This document shows positions 45,331 to 55,270 of a stretch of DNA of 64,000 nucleotides, in pieces. The translations under genes were made by a program, and so were the position numbers. The notes beneath the pieces are model-generated. The model saw only the letters and a program-made list of their open reading frames with translations, made no database searches and was not told the origin of the DNA. Each line of letters begins with the position of its first letter. Position 1 is the stretch's first letter. The stretch comes from Locusta migratoria (Eukaryota; Arthropoda; Insecta; Orthoptera; Acrididae): assembly GCA_026315105.1 (NCBI GenBank), contig CM048750.1:398969002-399033001 (forward strand), in the 5' to 3' direction.

Positions 45331-46162
45331 GCATTGGTAGGGCAAGGTGGAGTTGTGACAGCAGCAGTGTGATTGTGTAACAGTTAAACTCTGCAATGGG
45401 AATCCTCAAACCTTACATATACAATGGAGGATTGGAGAACATTGATATGATCAAATATGATTTTAATTCAGCTGTCTCTGCACTGGTTTAGCAAATGTAA
45501 TGGGTTGTGGGGCACAGTGGCTCAGGTGTATAGCAGATCTGAGATGTGATTGTGCAAGTGATGTGATTGCAAGAGCATTGAGAGCTGACACCATTTGAAC
45601 AGGTTAGGATGGTCAGTTCCCAATGAATGGAAATTTATATATCAGGAGTGGCACAGGAATTCGGCCTTATGTGTTCAGTCATGTCCTGGGTGTGACATGA
45701 ATGGTTGAATAAGGGTGTCGCAGTCCACAGCACATGCACTACTGGTCATCCGACCACCCTTGGTGACTGTAAATTGTGACATCTGAGATGGATTATCCAT
45801 AGTAACAGAAGGGCCACAGTGTAAACAATCACGGCTCACTTCAACACAGAGAGATATCTCCTGGTGGCCAATCGATAACAACTTGGGTTTCTTGGAGTAT
45901 GGGAGCTATCACAACACACAGGTGTCATTAATAAATCATCATCATTAGGCACATTGGCTAGCACTTGTCACCAATAATGCTAGAACAATGTCACAACATT
46001 ATTCAATTGCACCTTGGTGATGGAAGGCACCATGTGTGATATGAACCATATGAATCAATGGAAATGGGTCTCGCATGCTAAGAAGGTGTCATTCAGGACA
46101 GTGGTGTTCCTGTTATGGTTTGGGGAACATTTTCCTGTTATGTAACGAGCTCATTAGTTGTT

Positions 46163-46170
46163 CTGGAAGG
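46163..46170 (+). repeat. hAT target-site duplication, left copy
   Basis: The 8-mer 'ctggaagg' is identical to 48502-48509; it belongs to the Tc1 transposase codons for a Leu-Glu-Gly stretch. Confidence 0.93.
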
Positions 46171-48501
46171 CAGAGCCGTGCAGCGCGCCACATTTACCCG
46201 CCCGAGCTTGCCTGCGCCCGGCCGCTGTGCTCTGCTGCCCGCACTGCGGGTAGTCGAGCCCCATTGCACCGCTGTACACAGCTAGCGAGCTGCGATGCGC
46301 GGTCGAGTCCCGATACTTGCCGGGTGAGCGGGTACCCACCGGGCTTGTGCAACAGCGCTACAGGCGGCGCTGCGAGCGGGGGAATGCAGATAGTTCTGAA
46401 CAAGACGTTGTAATACTCATAGTGTAGGCTTCATGCACCTTTTATGTTATTTACATTGCCATTTATAAGTTATTGAACGTTATGTCTGAAATAAATAGCG
46501 AACAGGACAGATCTTACCAACATGCAAGGAGTAGACGATCCGAGGAAGAAAAAAAAGACGTTTCCAGGAAACTCACAGAGAGAATCTACAAGCGTTTACA
46601 AAGATCTAGAGACAGCATTGTATGGGAGCATTTTATGTTGATTGTAGATAATGAAAATAAACCTGTGGGATTTGCAGAGTGTAATGGCTGCCGTAAATTA
46701 TTGTCATTCCGTGATGGGAGTACCACTACACTGTTATGGCACCTGAATAGCTGCAAAGCTTATCTGAATACTGATTTGAACAGTTGTAGCAATATTCCAG
46801 GGTCAGCAAAATCTTTTGTGCTGGAGAATTAAGTAAGAATGTCTGCAATAGATTTTCGGCCCTTCAGCACAGTTGCGGGAGAAGAATTTTGAAACCTCGC
46901 ACAGGCACTGACACAGATAGGAGCACAGTACCCCACTGCAAGTGCCAAAGACGTTCTTCCTCATCCTTCAACAGTTCTAGAAACGTAAAAAGAATAACAG
47001 ACGAATTCCGTGTTTGCAAAGTACTGACTTTTTAAAGATTTCCTGTTTACGTTGGCAGAATTTTAGCTACATAATTAGTTGGACAACCTTGAACAAAATT
47101 AAATATCACATCATCGTAGGGCATATAATTTTTTGTCACATACATGAAATACGTAGATTTACTATTAACAAGGAACTGAAGAGATTTAAGGAATAATCTT
47201 GTTCTTTATGTTAGAGCCATCACATAGTTTAATATGAAGTTAAAGTGAAACAGTGTAAGTAAATACTGAGCAAAGTATAAAACTACCTGCAAATTTGCTG
47301 GAGCCGGCTAACACGAATCCAATGACTTTCAACATGTTTAATATTTTCGCCGCGGGCCGATTCGGCTACCGTTTTGCTTCTACACCACAAAATTGGACGT
47401 TCTGCTTTTACCAGGTGCATTACTGAGCACGTCAATTTTTTTTTCCTCGCAACTGATAGTACACTGACAATTCAGTCAATGAGGAAAAATCCCAAGTGTT
47501 TCAAGATACATTGAAGACTGTCCAGCGACTGCGACCTTGAATGTCACCTCTCGAATAGTGGTGACTCCCTTGGGGTTTCAGCTACCACCAGCCAAAGGGA
47601 AAAGGAGGAATATAAAATAAAAGAAAACAACAACAATGGTCCACACACCTGTATCGAGGAACAGTAATTAGTTTACTTCCATTGGAGTGATTAAGCATAA
47701 GCAGTACCTACCAACATTCTACCAGTTAATCGTTTCTAATGACCTCGATTGCAACTGAACGTTTATTCTTATTTTTATTTATTTACTTATTTTTTTCTTA
47801 GCAGCAAGGAAACATCAAGCAATTTATCGAAATGTCCACAGAAACGCTGTTCGAACACATGCTGAATGCATGTAACTTGCTATCGCAGCATTGATGCTGC
47901 TCATTAACTCGCAATTACTCATGATTTGAGACAGCTCTATTACACTCGCGTTAATGTGTGTTCTAAAATGCATCGGTTAGTAAGCTGCCCGCTATCTAAC
48001 TTTTTCAATACATGATTTGTAAATGAAAAGTTGAATGCTTTGTTAGAAAGCTAAGTTGCTGTACTGTCAGATGTCCAAAAACCAGATTCTGGTTTCTTCA
48101 GAATCGAGTGAAAAGCATTATGAAACTAAAAACTCACGCAGAATGAAAAGCAGACATGTTATTTTTTCCAAGGAAAGTAAAGCTTATAAGAAAAAACGAA
48201 GTTAATAAACCGATGTGGGATGGTCGTTTGTAATGTCAACAGTTTTTACAGTGTGAAAATCGGAGTAGTGTATTTCACGCTAAGAGTGCAATGTAGCGGC
48301 TGGTGGGCGTGTGCCCAGGCTAGCAGCAGAGCGCCACAGGTGGCCGGGTGGACCGGGGCTCGGCGGGTAGGCGAGTACCCGCGCTACCCAGCGCCGTCCG
48401 GTGTGGCTCGTGCCGGCAGGCCGAGCAGCGTGTGGTCAGTTCCGGCCGAGAGGCGTGGCTATGAGCCCGGGCGAGCAGCTCAGGCCCGCTGCACGCCTCT
48501 G
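46171..48501 (+). mobile_element. hAT transposon, internally deleted (2.3 kb)
   Basis: The ends are inverted: left 'cagagccgtgcagcgcgcc' and right read inward 'cagaggcgtgcagcgggcc' (17 of 19 identical), and both are followed by GC-rich subterminal DNA. A perfect 8-bp duplication flanks them. Inside are a BED zinc-finger ORF (46482-46832) and a remnant of the following transposase segment (46839-46990, RPFSTVAGEEF and LAQALTQIGAQYPT, ending in LPHPSTV). The remaining catalytic DDE and dimerisation parts are absent between 47000 and 48290. It could be mobilised in trans only. Confidence 0.88.
46482..46832 (+). CDS. hAT transposase N-terminus with BED zinc finger
   Basis: This encodes 116 residues: a charged N-terminus (RRSEEEKKDVSRKL), then a BED-type zinc finger, SIVWEHF, AECNGCRKLL (the two Cys) and STTTLLWHLNSC (His and Cys ligands, residues about 46-92). 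BED fingers bind the transposon ends. The stop follows VLEN. ATG 46482 was chosen because upstream codons run into the GC-rich subterminal region. The following DNA encodes the next transposase block in the same order, so this is the truncated start of a longer protein. Confidence 0.75.
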   Translation: MSEINSEQDRSYQHARSRRSEEEKKDVSRKLTERIYKRLQRSRDSIVWEHFMLIVDNENKPVGFAECNGCRKLLSFRDGSTTTLLWHLNSCKAYLNTDLNSCSNIPGSAKSFVLEN

Positions 48502-48509
48502 CTGGAAGG
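48502..48509 (+). repeat. hAT target-site duplication, right copy
   Basis: Perfect copy of 46163-46170; the Tc1 reading frame continues immediately after it. Confidence 0.93.
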
Positions 48510-48892
48510 AACCACCTCTACCCATTCTTACAATAATCTGACGGTTCTGCAGCATTTCAGGATGATAATATGCCAATGTACAGCTCACAAGCCACCTGGA
48601 AATGGTTCCAGGAACTTGCAGGGGAAGTCCAAAGACTGAGACGGCCACCCCCGAGCCCATATTTGAGCCCCATTGAATATATTTGGGACGTAATTGAATG
48701 CAGGTTCTATGCTGTGCATCCTGCTCCCAACAACTGACCAGAATTATCTGCTGATCTGCAAATGTTTTGGTGTCAGCTGCATCTAGAGAAGAATCAAGCA
48801 CATGTCGACTGACTCCTATGACATCTCACTGCTGATCACAGGGATAGAGGAGGCCCCAAATGATATTCTTTACCTATGCTGTGACTCCAGCT

Positions 48893-48959
48893 GGCATGTA
48901 AATTGCTTAGATAACTCAATTCCGGCTAAATAAGGCATGTAAATTGCTTAGATAACTCA
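48893..48959 (+). repeat. 26-bp direct repeat at the Tc1/Gypsy junction
   Basis: The 26-mer beginning 'ggcatgtaaattgcttag' occurs at 48893-48918 and 48934-48959 (41-bp period). On the minus strand the second copy encodes part of the Gypsy RT thumb (SYLSNLHALF). The first copy lies at or beyond the Tc1 right end. Confidence 0.85.
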
Positions 48960-49540
48960 GCTGTAGAAACCCTGTCAGGATTATTTCATTAAGATGAAGG
49001 ACAAACATTGGCAGTTCTAAAAAATATTGAAAAATCAGTGTGCTGCTAGCCACACCAAATGAGCAATGATATTGATGTAACCCAAAAGGTGTTTTAACCA
49101 TCATAAGGCATTTAGACACTTCATCTAGAAAAATATATAGATAGACATCAGGCAATTTAAGAAATAAATATTGGCCCCAGATGAGTAACTTATTCAACCA
49201 GGGCAATGGGTAGGTATCAGTAATGGATTGAACATTAATGGATACTTAGAAGTTTTCTCAGAGACAAAGCTGGCTACTCATTTATTTTACAATCACAAGC
49301 ATAGAAGACCACTCATTTGGTGTAATAGGTGACATAATCTGTCTAATTCTGTTTTCACTTGATCATGCAGACCCGCTGCATACATGTAAAGAAGGGCCAT
49401 TCCATAAACTTGAGGGTAAAGTGGGCCTCAAAATTAGTGGCACAGCCTAACCCTGCAGAAAGAAGGGAGGAGAACTTAGCACACAAACACCTATGTAGCT
49501 AGACTGGAGTCAGGTACAATGCAACTGAAGTGGAAAATCC
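48935..49540 (-). pseudogene. Gypsy reverse transcriptase fragment
   Basis: The minus-strand frames contain GLHDQVKTELDRL (N-terminal RT helix), then LPDVYLYIFLDEVSK (motif A, where KIDL..AY...L.E is usual), VKTPFGLHQYHCSFGVASS (motif B) and FVLHLNEIILTG (motif C, normally YLDDI, here HLNEI, so both catalytic Asp are lost). LSNLHALFSRN follows. This gives the 5' pol part of the Gypsy element. Confidence 0.75.
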
Positions 49541-49560
49541 TAAAGTAGTAAAGGTTTCTG

Positions 49561-51197
49561 TGTTCACATCATCCAAATAAATTTAAAACAAAAAAAGTCA
49601 AGGAACAAACTATAGATTTGCACAGAATGGCGACCATAAACTGTCTGCAAACAGAAATATACCATCAAACAGGGTGATTTATTTTTTTACGGAAATGGTG
49701 GGGTATATGTATAGCCAAGAAAATATCCTAGAAACAGAACGTCCTTGTGCATCTACTTTTGCCTGAGACAGACAAATAAAGTGTCCGAAAGAACCACATG
49801 GACTGGGGTGATTTCAGACACGTGTATTTTCAATCTCGTTTCGGTGTTTTGAAGTGTATGGGGTGATTTTGGACCCAAACTAATTTTTTTAAATTCCACT
49901 TTCTTTCTGTTTGATTTTAGTGACATTTAAGATATTTTGAGGACATCCTTCATTAAAATAAGGCATAAGGACTGAGATAAGGAATTTTATTTGTTAAAGG
50001 CATTTCTGTATGTTAATTTGCCAAACTGAATATCTCGAACTGGTTTCTTTAAAATTTATGGGTCATAATTACACTGATTTTTAACACCTTTCTTACTTTT
50101 ATACATTCTTGGCACTGTCCGAAATCACCCCACAAAGTACACAATTTAAAAAAAAAAAAAAAACTCTGTTACTTTGAAACTTCACACAAAATTCATGACA
50201 AACTAGTACAAAATGCAGCGTACTGGTCTCATTCGAAACTGATGCTACAATACTTTTCCAGTTGCAACAACAGAAAGTTTCTGCTCTTTAATGCAGCGAG
50301 AACTTTTGACAATGAGACTGTCCAAGTGATTATTGCGTCGGTAAACAATCCATCCAAACTCAGAAGAGTGGGACATGATAATTACAGTGTCATGCATAAA
50401 ATAAGCAGTGCACAGAGGTTGAAATTGGCGTTAACTCATTGCTATGTAGCGGAAAAGAGAAGATCAACCATATCACCCGAAATCGCCCCATTTGGCGGTA
50501 CTGTTTGTTGTAATTTAACAAATGATCAATAACCACAGACAGTGCCATAGGTATCAGATCCACATAAGCTTGTGAATTTAGTAATGTCACTACTTCCTCC
50601 ATCTCCATTACAACTTGAGCATTTCATCTGGTACACTAAATTGATTTGATATGGTACATGGTAACCCACAATTCACATAAACGTCCATGTACATACAAAG
50701 TAGTAGAGAGCAACAAACAGATGCTGTATGTCCCTTATTTTCATACTTCTTGCAATTAGCCCATTATTTCAGTTGTCCTGCCCTGTTGTGTTGCAGAAAA
50801 CAATAAGGGCAATATGGAAGTGCCCTGTGCTGCCATCGCTGTAGTAGTAGTGGTGTGGGGGTGGTTGTCGTCTTCGTTGTTGTTCAGAGCATCACTGTTC
50901 TGTTTGGAATGTAGGGCACATTTGTGTGACTGCTATGCCAGCCTTGCAATGAGAAATAACACATCTCCTATGAACAAAAATGGGAACTTCTGTACCAGTG
51001 TCTCACCAAGACTCATTTTGATGGTATGTGTCACAAGATTCTTTAAAAGATTGTCAATACAAAGCAATGCCAGTTCTCAAAGTGACCTAATTGGCATGAA
51101 AGTTTGTACATACAATGGCAAATCCAAGAAACAACAACACAATACACGTGTTTGTTTTATCTTACTGTAACAATCAGCACTTGCTTCGAATAAATAA
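49561..51197. other. possible Gypsy gag/leader remains, not recognised
   Basis: Motif pairs such as 'ggggtgatttcagac' (49805) and 'gtccgaaatcacccc' (50118) face each other, and poly(A) occurs at 50147-50162. No gag zinc knuckle or protease motif was found. Open frames at 50242-50532 and 50814-51170 have no recognised domains. Confidence 0.35.
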
Positions 51198-51787
51198 ACT
51201 TTACCAAATTTCGACACCATCTAATTGTGTCTTCATCATAAGTATAAAATTATGACGTGAGATGCAAAAAATTGGAGCATTTTGTGGTTAAGTCGTATAA
51301 AATAAAATCAAGTTTGTTCATAAAAAATATGTACAAGGGAAAAACTTGAGGTTTAAAGAAATTTAAAGCAGAGTGGTTTTAAACCCACAAGTATTTCCCT
51401 GGCATGTATTTTTTATGAGCAGACTTGATGTTATATTATACCACTTAAGCACAACATGCTCTAATTTTATGCATCTCATGTCATAATTGAAGACCTCAGG
51501 GGATGATAACCCTGATTTATAAAGTGCTGAGATATGACAACTTGTATGTTTGAAAAATAGTTTCTATTACATCTTTTAATATTTTTTTAGTATCTATATT
51601 TGCCATCTCTCAGCAGCTTCATATAGTACTTGAAGAAAATGAAACATTCAGTCGGATATGATTGTTAGCACCAAATACATTAAAAATACGTAAGTTGAGG
51701 GCTATCATTATTTACCCCGAGGTCTTCAATTTTATACTTCTGATGAAGACACCTTCAGATGGAGTCAAAAACTGGTAACTTTGTATT
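51198..51787. repeat. nested foldback element, 590 bp
   Basis: The outer arms of about 60 bp (51198-51257 and 51723-51787) pair through 'gtgtcttcatcataagtata' against 'tatacttctgatgaagacac'. Inside, a tighter hairpin has arms of about 105 bp (51251-51355 and about 51380-51485), pairing through 'gagatgcaaaaaattggagc' and 'gctctaattttatgcatctc'. No target duplication was fixed. Confidence 0.7.
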
Positions 51788-53055
51788 TAAGCAACTTGTC
51801 GAGCTGCTTGTTTCCTTTTGCAGTAAATTAAACTTTTACAGTTGCTGCTTTCAGACAAGCCATGTTCAAAACCGTATGTTGTCAGTGAAACCAGAAGTGA
51901 AGAGATGTGGCCAGAGCTGCTATTCATAAACATCACAGTATTTGGCTGCATTATTGTAATGCGGAAATGACAATGGATACATTGATGATCTGGAAGCCTG
52001 CTGAGACAATACATTTACCATATTTGTAATACAGTGAAAGCCATATTTTATGTTTTTATGTGGTCCATACTTAAGAAATGTAAAACACAAAAACAGAATC
52101 GAGGAAAAATGTTAAAATCAATATATGAACAAAAACAAATGTAAGTGGCATATGTACATGATTAAAAATGTTAATCCTATCAATTAGACCTACATTGTCT
52201 ATTACCTATGTAAGTGCATAGAATTAAATGAACAATAGTTAAGTCTAGAATAACGCTCATAGATGCCCATAAATTATCAGTTCCCAACTGGGTAGCAATA
52301 TGTAGGGCCATATCAATCAAGATAGTGCCGTCTATGGCAACATTTGCTGTGCAGTCTTACTTTAACCAAGTCGCGAGAGTTGATTCAAGTGATGTCTTCA
52401 TCGATTTCTTCTTCTTAGAAGAAGATTCGCAAATGGTATAAGCAACTTACTTCTCAGTGTCTTAAAGTCTCTTCACAATAATATTTAAATGCATCACTGG
52501 AATTCCAAGAGATGCAAATAACTGAACATGAGTCCCTGTATTATTGTGAACTAGTTTTGGTAGTTAAATGCATATATTTTCTTCTAGAAAAAATGCTTGG
52601 AATTTTTAGTTTAAATTAAAGTTCATGTATAAAAAAAGAATTTTCTCGTGGACAACTCACAAATGCACATAACAACCGTATACTGTATATAATGAAGTCA
52701 CAATAATCTACATCTGTGCATTGTTTGGGTCACAGTACTTTTTTTTATAACTCACTCGTTAATAGATACCATATACTACATCATAATAGGTAAAAAATAC
52801 ACCAAAAACGTAATGTGTTGATTCAAATATTTTTTCCTTCTGGATTACAAACTGTACTAGCAAAATAAAGTTTGCTTTAAAGTGAGTGGTGTCAACATTT
52901 TTGCAGATCCTATTAAGACTTATTGTTTAACCGATATTAAATTCATAACTTATAATTTTCTCATTTTATTATATAAGTTTCTCACCAATGAATTATTGCC
53001 AGTTCCTTCTTATTGATGTAACAAAATAAGCAAATGATGCTATGAAATCAAATGT
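51788..53055. other. AT-rich DNA, nothing recognised
   Basis: No coding pattern or terminal repeat is supported. It may contain decayed Gypsy 5' sequence. Confidence 0.35.
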
Positions 53056-53595
53056 CGAACGTCATGTCGACCCCTTTTCAGTAGTCTGGGAATTTTGACT
53101 GTGGCGTCACAATACGTTTTTTCTTTAATGTCATTTGTTGTTAATAATATCAGCTTATTCCTACGAGTTGGTAGCTTTCACTCGGTGAATACTAGACAGA
53201 CGTCTAGTCTACATTTGCATCACACCACCTTAACACTTGTGCAGAAAGGGGAGCAGTATTCTGTGGCATCCATTTTCAATAAGCTGCCACAAGAACTAAA
53301 GAATCTTAGCACTAATCCACACGCTTTCAAATCTAAATTGAAGAGTTACCTCATGGCTCACTACTTTTATTCTGTCGAGGAACTCCTAGAAAAGTTAAAC
53401 AATTAAGCTAATTCATTTTTTCTTTATTGATTCTTTTCACTTTGTCTTAAGCTTGTCCTGTGCAAAGGACTAATTAAAATTTTTCTATTACCATTCTTGT
53501 GTAACAATTAATGTATTGACTTGTTCGATAACCATGGAGCCTCACTCCTCAATTGGGTCCTATGTAACAGAAAAAAACCAATAAATAAATATAAA
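53056..53595 (+). mobile_element. jockey/CR1-group LINE 3' fragment, second copy
   Basis: This is nearly identical (about 95% by eye) to 32038-32540, beginning abruptly at 'cgaacgtcatgtcgacc'. It encodes the C-terminal ~110 residues (53095-53406, ending in EELLEKLNN) plus the 3' UTR. Its UTR carries about 26 bp ('gcttgtcctgtgcaaagg' and neighbours, 53452-53477) that are missing from the first copy. Truncated at the 5' end, so non-autonomous. Confidence 0.9.
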
Positions 53596-54125
53596 GTTTA
53601 CTGCTGTACCCCCTTGTGCACATGTAAGAGTCATCCCCCTGTAGTACACAAGTGCTGAAACATGAGTTAAGAACAGTGTATGCTAACTTCTATTGCTATA
53701 TGGCAGTCGCGCTACACAGAAACTGTTGAAAGTGGATCTTTGCGTACCTCTAAACTCCGTCGCAAAAGGCAGTGCGAATCGTCTACATTTTGAGTCACTT
53801 ATAATGCATTTTGTCACATCAAATGTCAGTTGGAAAAACAGATGAAGTAAAGCGATATGTTATGTAAGAATGTAGAATCGAGGTTAACCTTACTAGAAAC
53901 AAATGCAAAATTGGGGAATTTTTAACATTGATCTTATTGGTTTTTCATGGGAGCTATGAATTTACATTGTAAAATTGTGATAAATATAAAATCAGAGAAT
54001 GTAAAATCGAAGTTTCTCTGTAGTTGCTCTGAGAGTCTAGTGGTGCAAAATGTGAGTTTCACAACCCAACTCCATAAGTGGTAGAATGGACGAAAAAATT
54101 AAAGATACTGAGCGCACCAAAGTGA

Positions 54126-54143
54126 ATGCAGCACTCATCGCCA
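54126..54143 (-). promoter_or_regulatory. candidate primer-binding site of the Gypsy LTR
   Basis: Directly inside the LTR, on the minus strand, is 'tggcgatgagtgc'. A TGGCG start a few bases after the LTR is the usual tRNA primer-binding arrangement of insect Gypsy elements, supporting the call of a 5' LTR. Confidence 0.5.
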
Positions 54144-54147
54144 ATTG

Positions 54148-54450
54148 TGTCAAAATGTGAAACACAAACAACAGAAGCAAGATTTCAATCCTGTGTTTAA
54201 GAAGCTTTCTCATAGACAGCACAAAGACAGTACATCAAGTAACAGAGGCAAGGACACACTTAGAACTCAGAGTGGATGCAGGCTGCACCAAGGTGCTTGC
54301 TTAGGTCCAGGAACTGCCCTGTAAACAGAACAAATGTCGCCTCCTACAGCTAGCCTGCACTGATATGTTTTGACAGATTCCCCATAGTGCACTGGTGGCC
54401 TACTGCTGCTGCACATCTCTGGCGTCACATTTAAGGTTACAGCAAGAACT
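54148..54450 (-). repeat. Gypsy LTR (5' LTR), about 200 bp from the last nompC exon
   Basis: Homologous in the same orientation to the LTR at 42896 (shared 'tacatcaagtaacagagg', 'cctgtaaacag' and 'atgtgaaacacaaa'). It starts with TG at 54148 in plus orientation and is followed inward by a primer-binding-site-like sequence. The upper limit is approximate. Confidence 0.55.
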
Positions 54451-54647
54451 GATTTCAATCATATGTAATAACTGTACTTTGTTGTTTCAATAATCAGTCA
54501 AGCAGTCTATTTGTATATCATGAAGTACTCTCATAATAATTTTCTTGCAAAGGAAGGGGATAATTTACACTCTGCATAATAATAATGTAGCTGTAGAAAT
54601 TATTTATAGTAAGAATCCTTAATTGTGTCCATTTATTTTGGTTTCAG

Positions 54648-54862
54648 ATTCAGTTGCTTTGAGTGTTGTACACTTGAGCCCCCTGGGATCACAGTTAAGC
54701 TTTAACAATGTCACAAGGATAGAAAATGTGACAGACTGGGAAGCAATAGCTAAGAAATACAGAATTCTAATGGGTGAGGTAGAAGAACGAGTTGGAAGCT
54801 CTGCATCAGATGATGACCTTTCCAATGTTGAAAATGAATCCAACAATAATCATGAGAATTAA
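54648..54862 (+). CDS. nompC: nompC (TRPN channel) last coding exon
   Basis: After 'attttggtttcag' the exon joins in phase 1 (G + AT gives Asp), then SVALSVVHLSPLGSQLSF, RIENVTDWEAIAKKYRILMG and an acidic tail with SSASDDDLSNVENE and a TAA at 54860-54862. The VALS.VHLSPLGSQ and NV.DWEAIAKKYR blocks are hallmarks of the NompC C-terminus. Compared with the fly protein the tail after the acidic stretch is some 25-30 residues shorter. It is separated from the previous exon by 41.8 kb. Confidence 0.95.
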
Positions 54863-55270
54863 AGACTCATTATATTGGTGATGATATATGAATTTATGCA
54901 ACATTATGTTAAATCCTAAACATACTGTATGTATATTTCTTAAATTCAGAATATTTTCTTTGAAGAAACAACTGGGCTTCCGATACAACACCATAATTAA
55001 GATAAATCCTAAGTAGTTAAAGAAAAGTACTGGTACTGTGCCACTACATGGAATTGTCTTTTGCCATTTTGCACAAGTTGTAATATATATTGAAAAGTTG
55101 GAAGAAGTGCTTGCAAACTGTTTTATAAAACTTTTATACAGAGTGTATAAGATGAACTAAAATATTTTACTTACTTAGTAGTAACATTTTAAAAAATAAT
55201 ATTTATGAAAGTGATTGACTTTTGATTGTTAACTTTTACTTTATGTAAATAAAACTCCATTATTTGTAAA
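54863..55270 (+). other. nompC: nompC 3' UTR (minimum extent)
   Basis: AT-rich sequence follows the stop. The first canonical AATAAA is at 55248-55253, and further ones are at 55689-55694 and 56046-56051, so longer 3' UTRs are possible. Extent is inferred, not observed. Confidence 0.6.

Larger units (their letters stand above)
45480..48892 (+). mobile_element. Tc1-like transposon, split by hAT element
   Basis: Left half: broken frames with TTGHPTTLGDCKL and NRRATV-TITAHFN-like text (about 45735-45835, helix-turn-helix region), then VIQDSGVPVMVWGTFSCYV (about 46087-46145). Right half: after the hAT element the same frame resumes with TTSTHSYNNLTVLQHF. Later SPYLSPIEYIWDVIECRFY (about 48655-48715) contains the third catalytic acidic residue. 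It carries stops in the N-terminal part. The terminal inverted repeats were not found, so the boundaries are approximate. The element lies inside the Gypsy relic. Confidence 0.75.
42896..49560 (-). mobile_element. Gypsy LTR retrotransposon relic, split by Tc1 and hAT
   Basis: Minus-strand pol pieces lie in the canonical Gypsy order: RT (about 49540-48935), RNase H (about 45330-44780), integrase (about 44260-43850), C-terminal tail, then an LTR starting with TG at 42896. The gap between RT and RNase H is filled by a plus-strand Tc1 element that itself contains a hAT element. The catalytic residues are decayed and stops are frequent, so the element is dead. Gag and protease were not recognised, though the 5' LTR at 54148 may belong to it. 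Confidence 0.72.
12848..54647 (+). other. nompC: nompC last intron, 41.8 kb, packed with transposons
   Basis: The donor 'gtatga' at 12848 and acceptor 'attttggtttcag' ending at 54647 are in matching phase 1: the G at 12847 plus AT at 54648-54649 gives Asp, followed by SVALS, the expected continuation of NompC. The interval contains at least 15 separable transposon insertions of LINE, Penelope, Gypsy, mariner/Tc1, hAT, SINE and foldback types in both orientations. No other nompC-like exon was seen inside it. Confidence 0.9.

Noticed and set aside
46075..46413. 112-residue plus-strand open frame across the hAT left end
   Set aside because: It spans the Tc1/hAT junction and the GC-rich subterminal repeat, and its composition reflects GC content rather than a protein.
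48220..48639. 139-residue plus-strand open frame
   Set aside because: It runs through the GC-rich right end of the hAT element into Tc1 sequence in another frame, so it is not a real gene.
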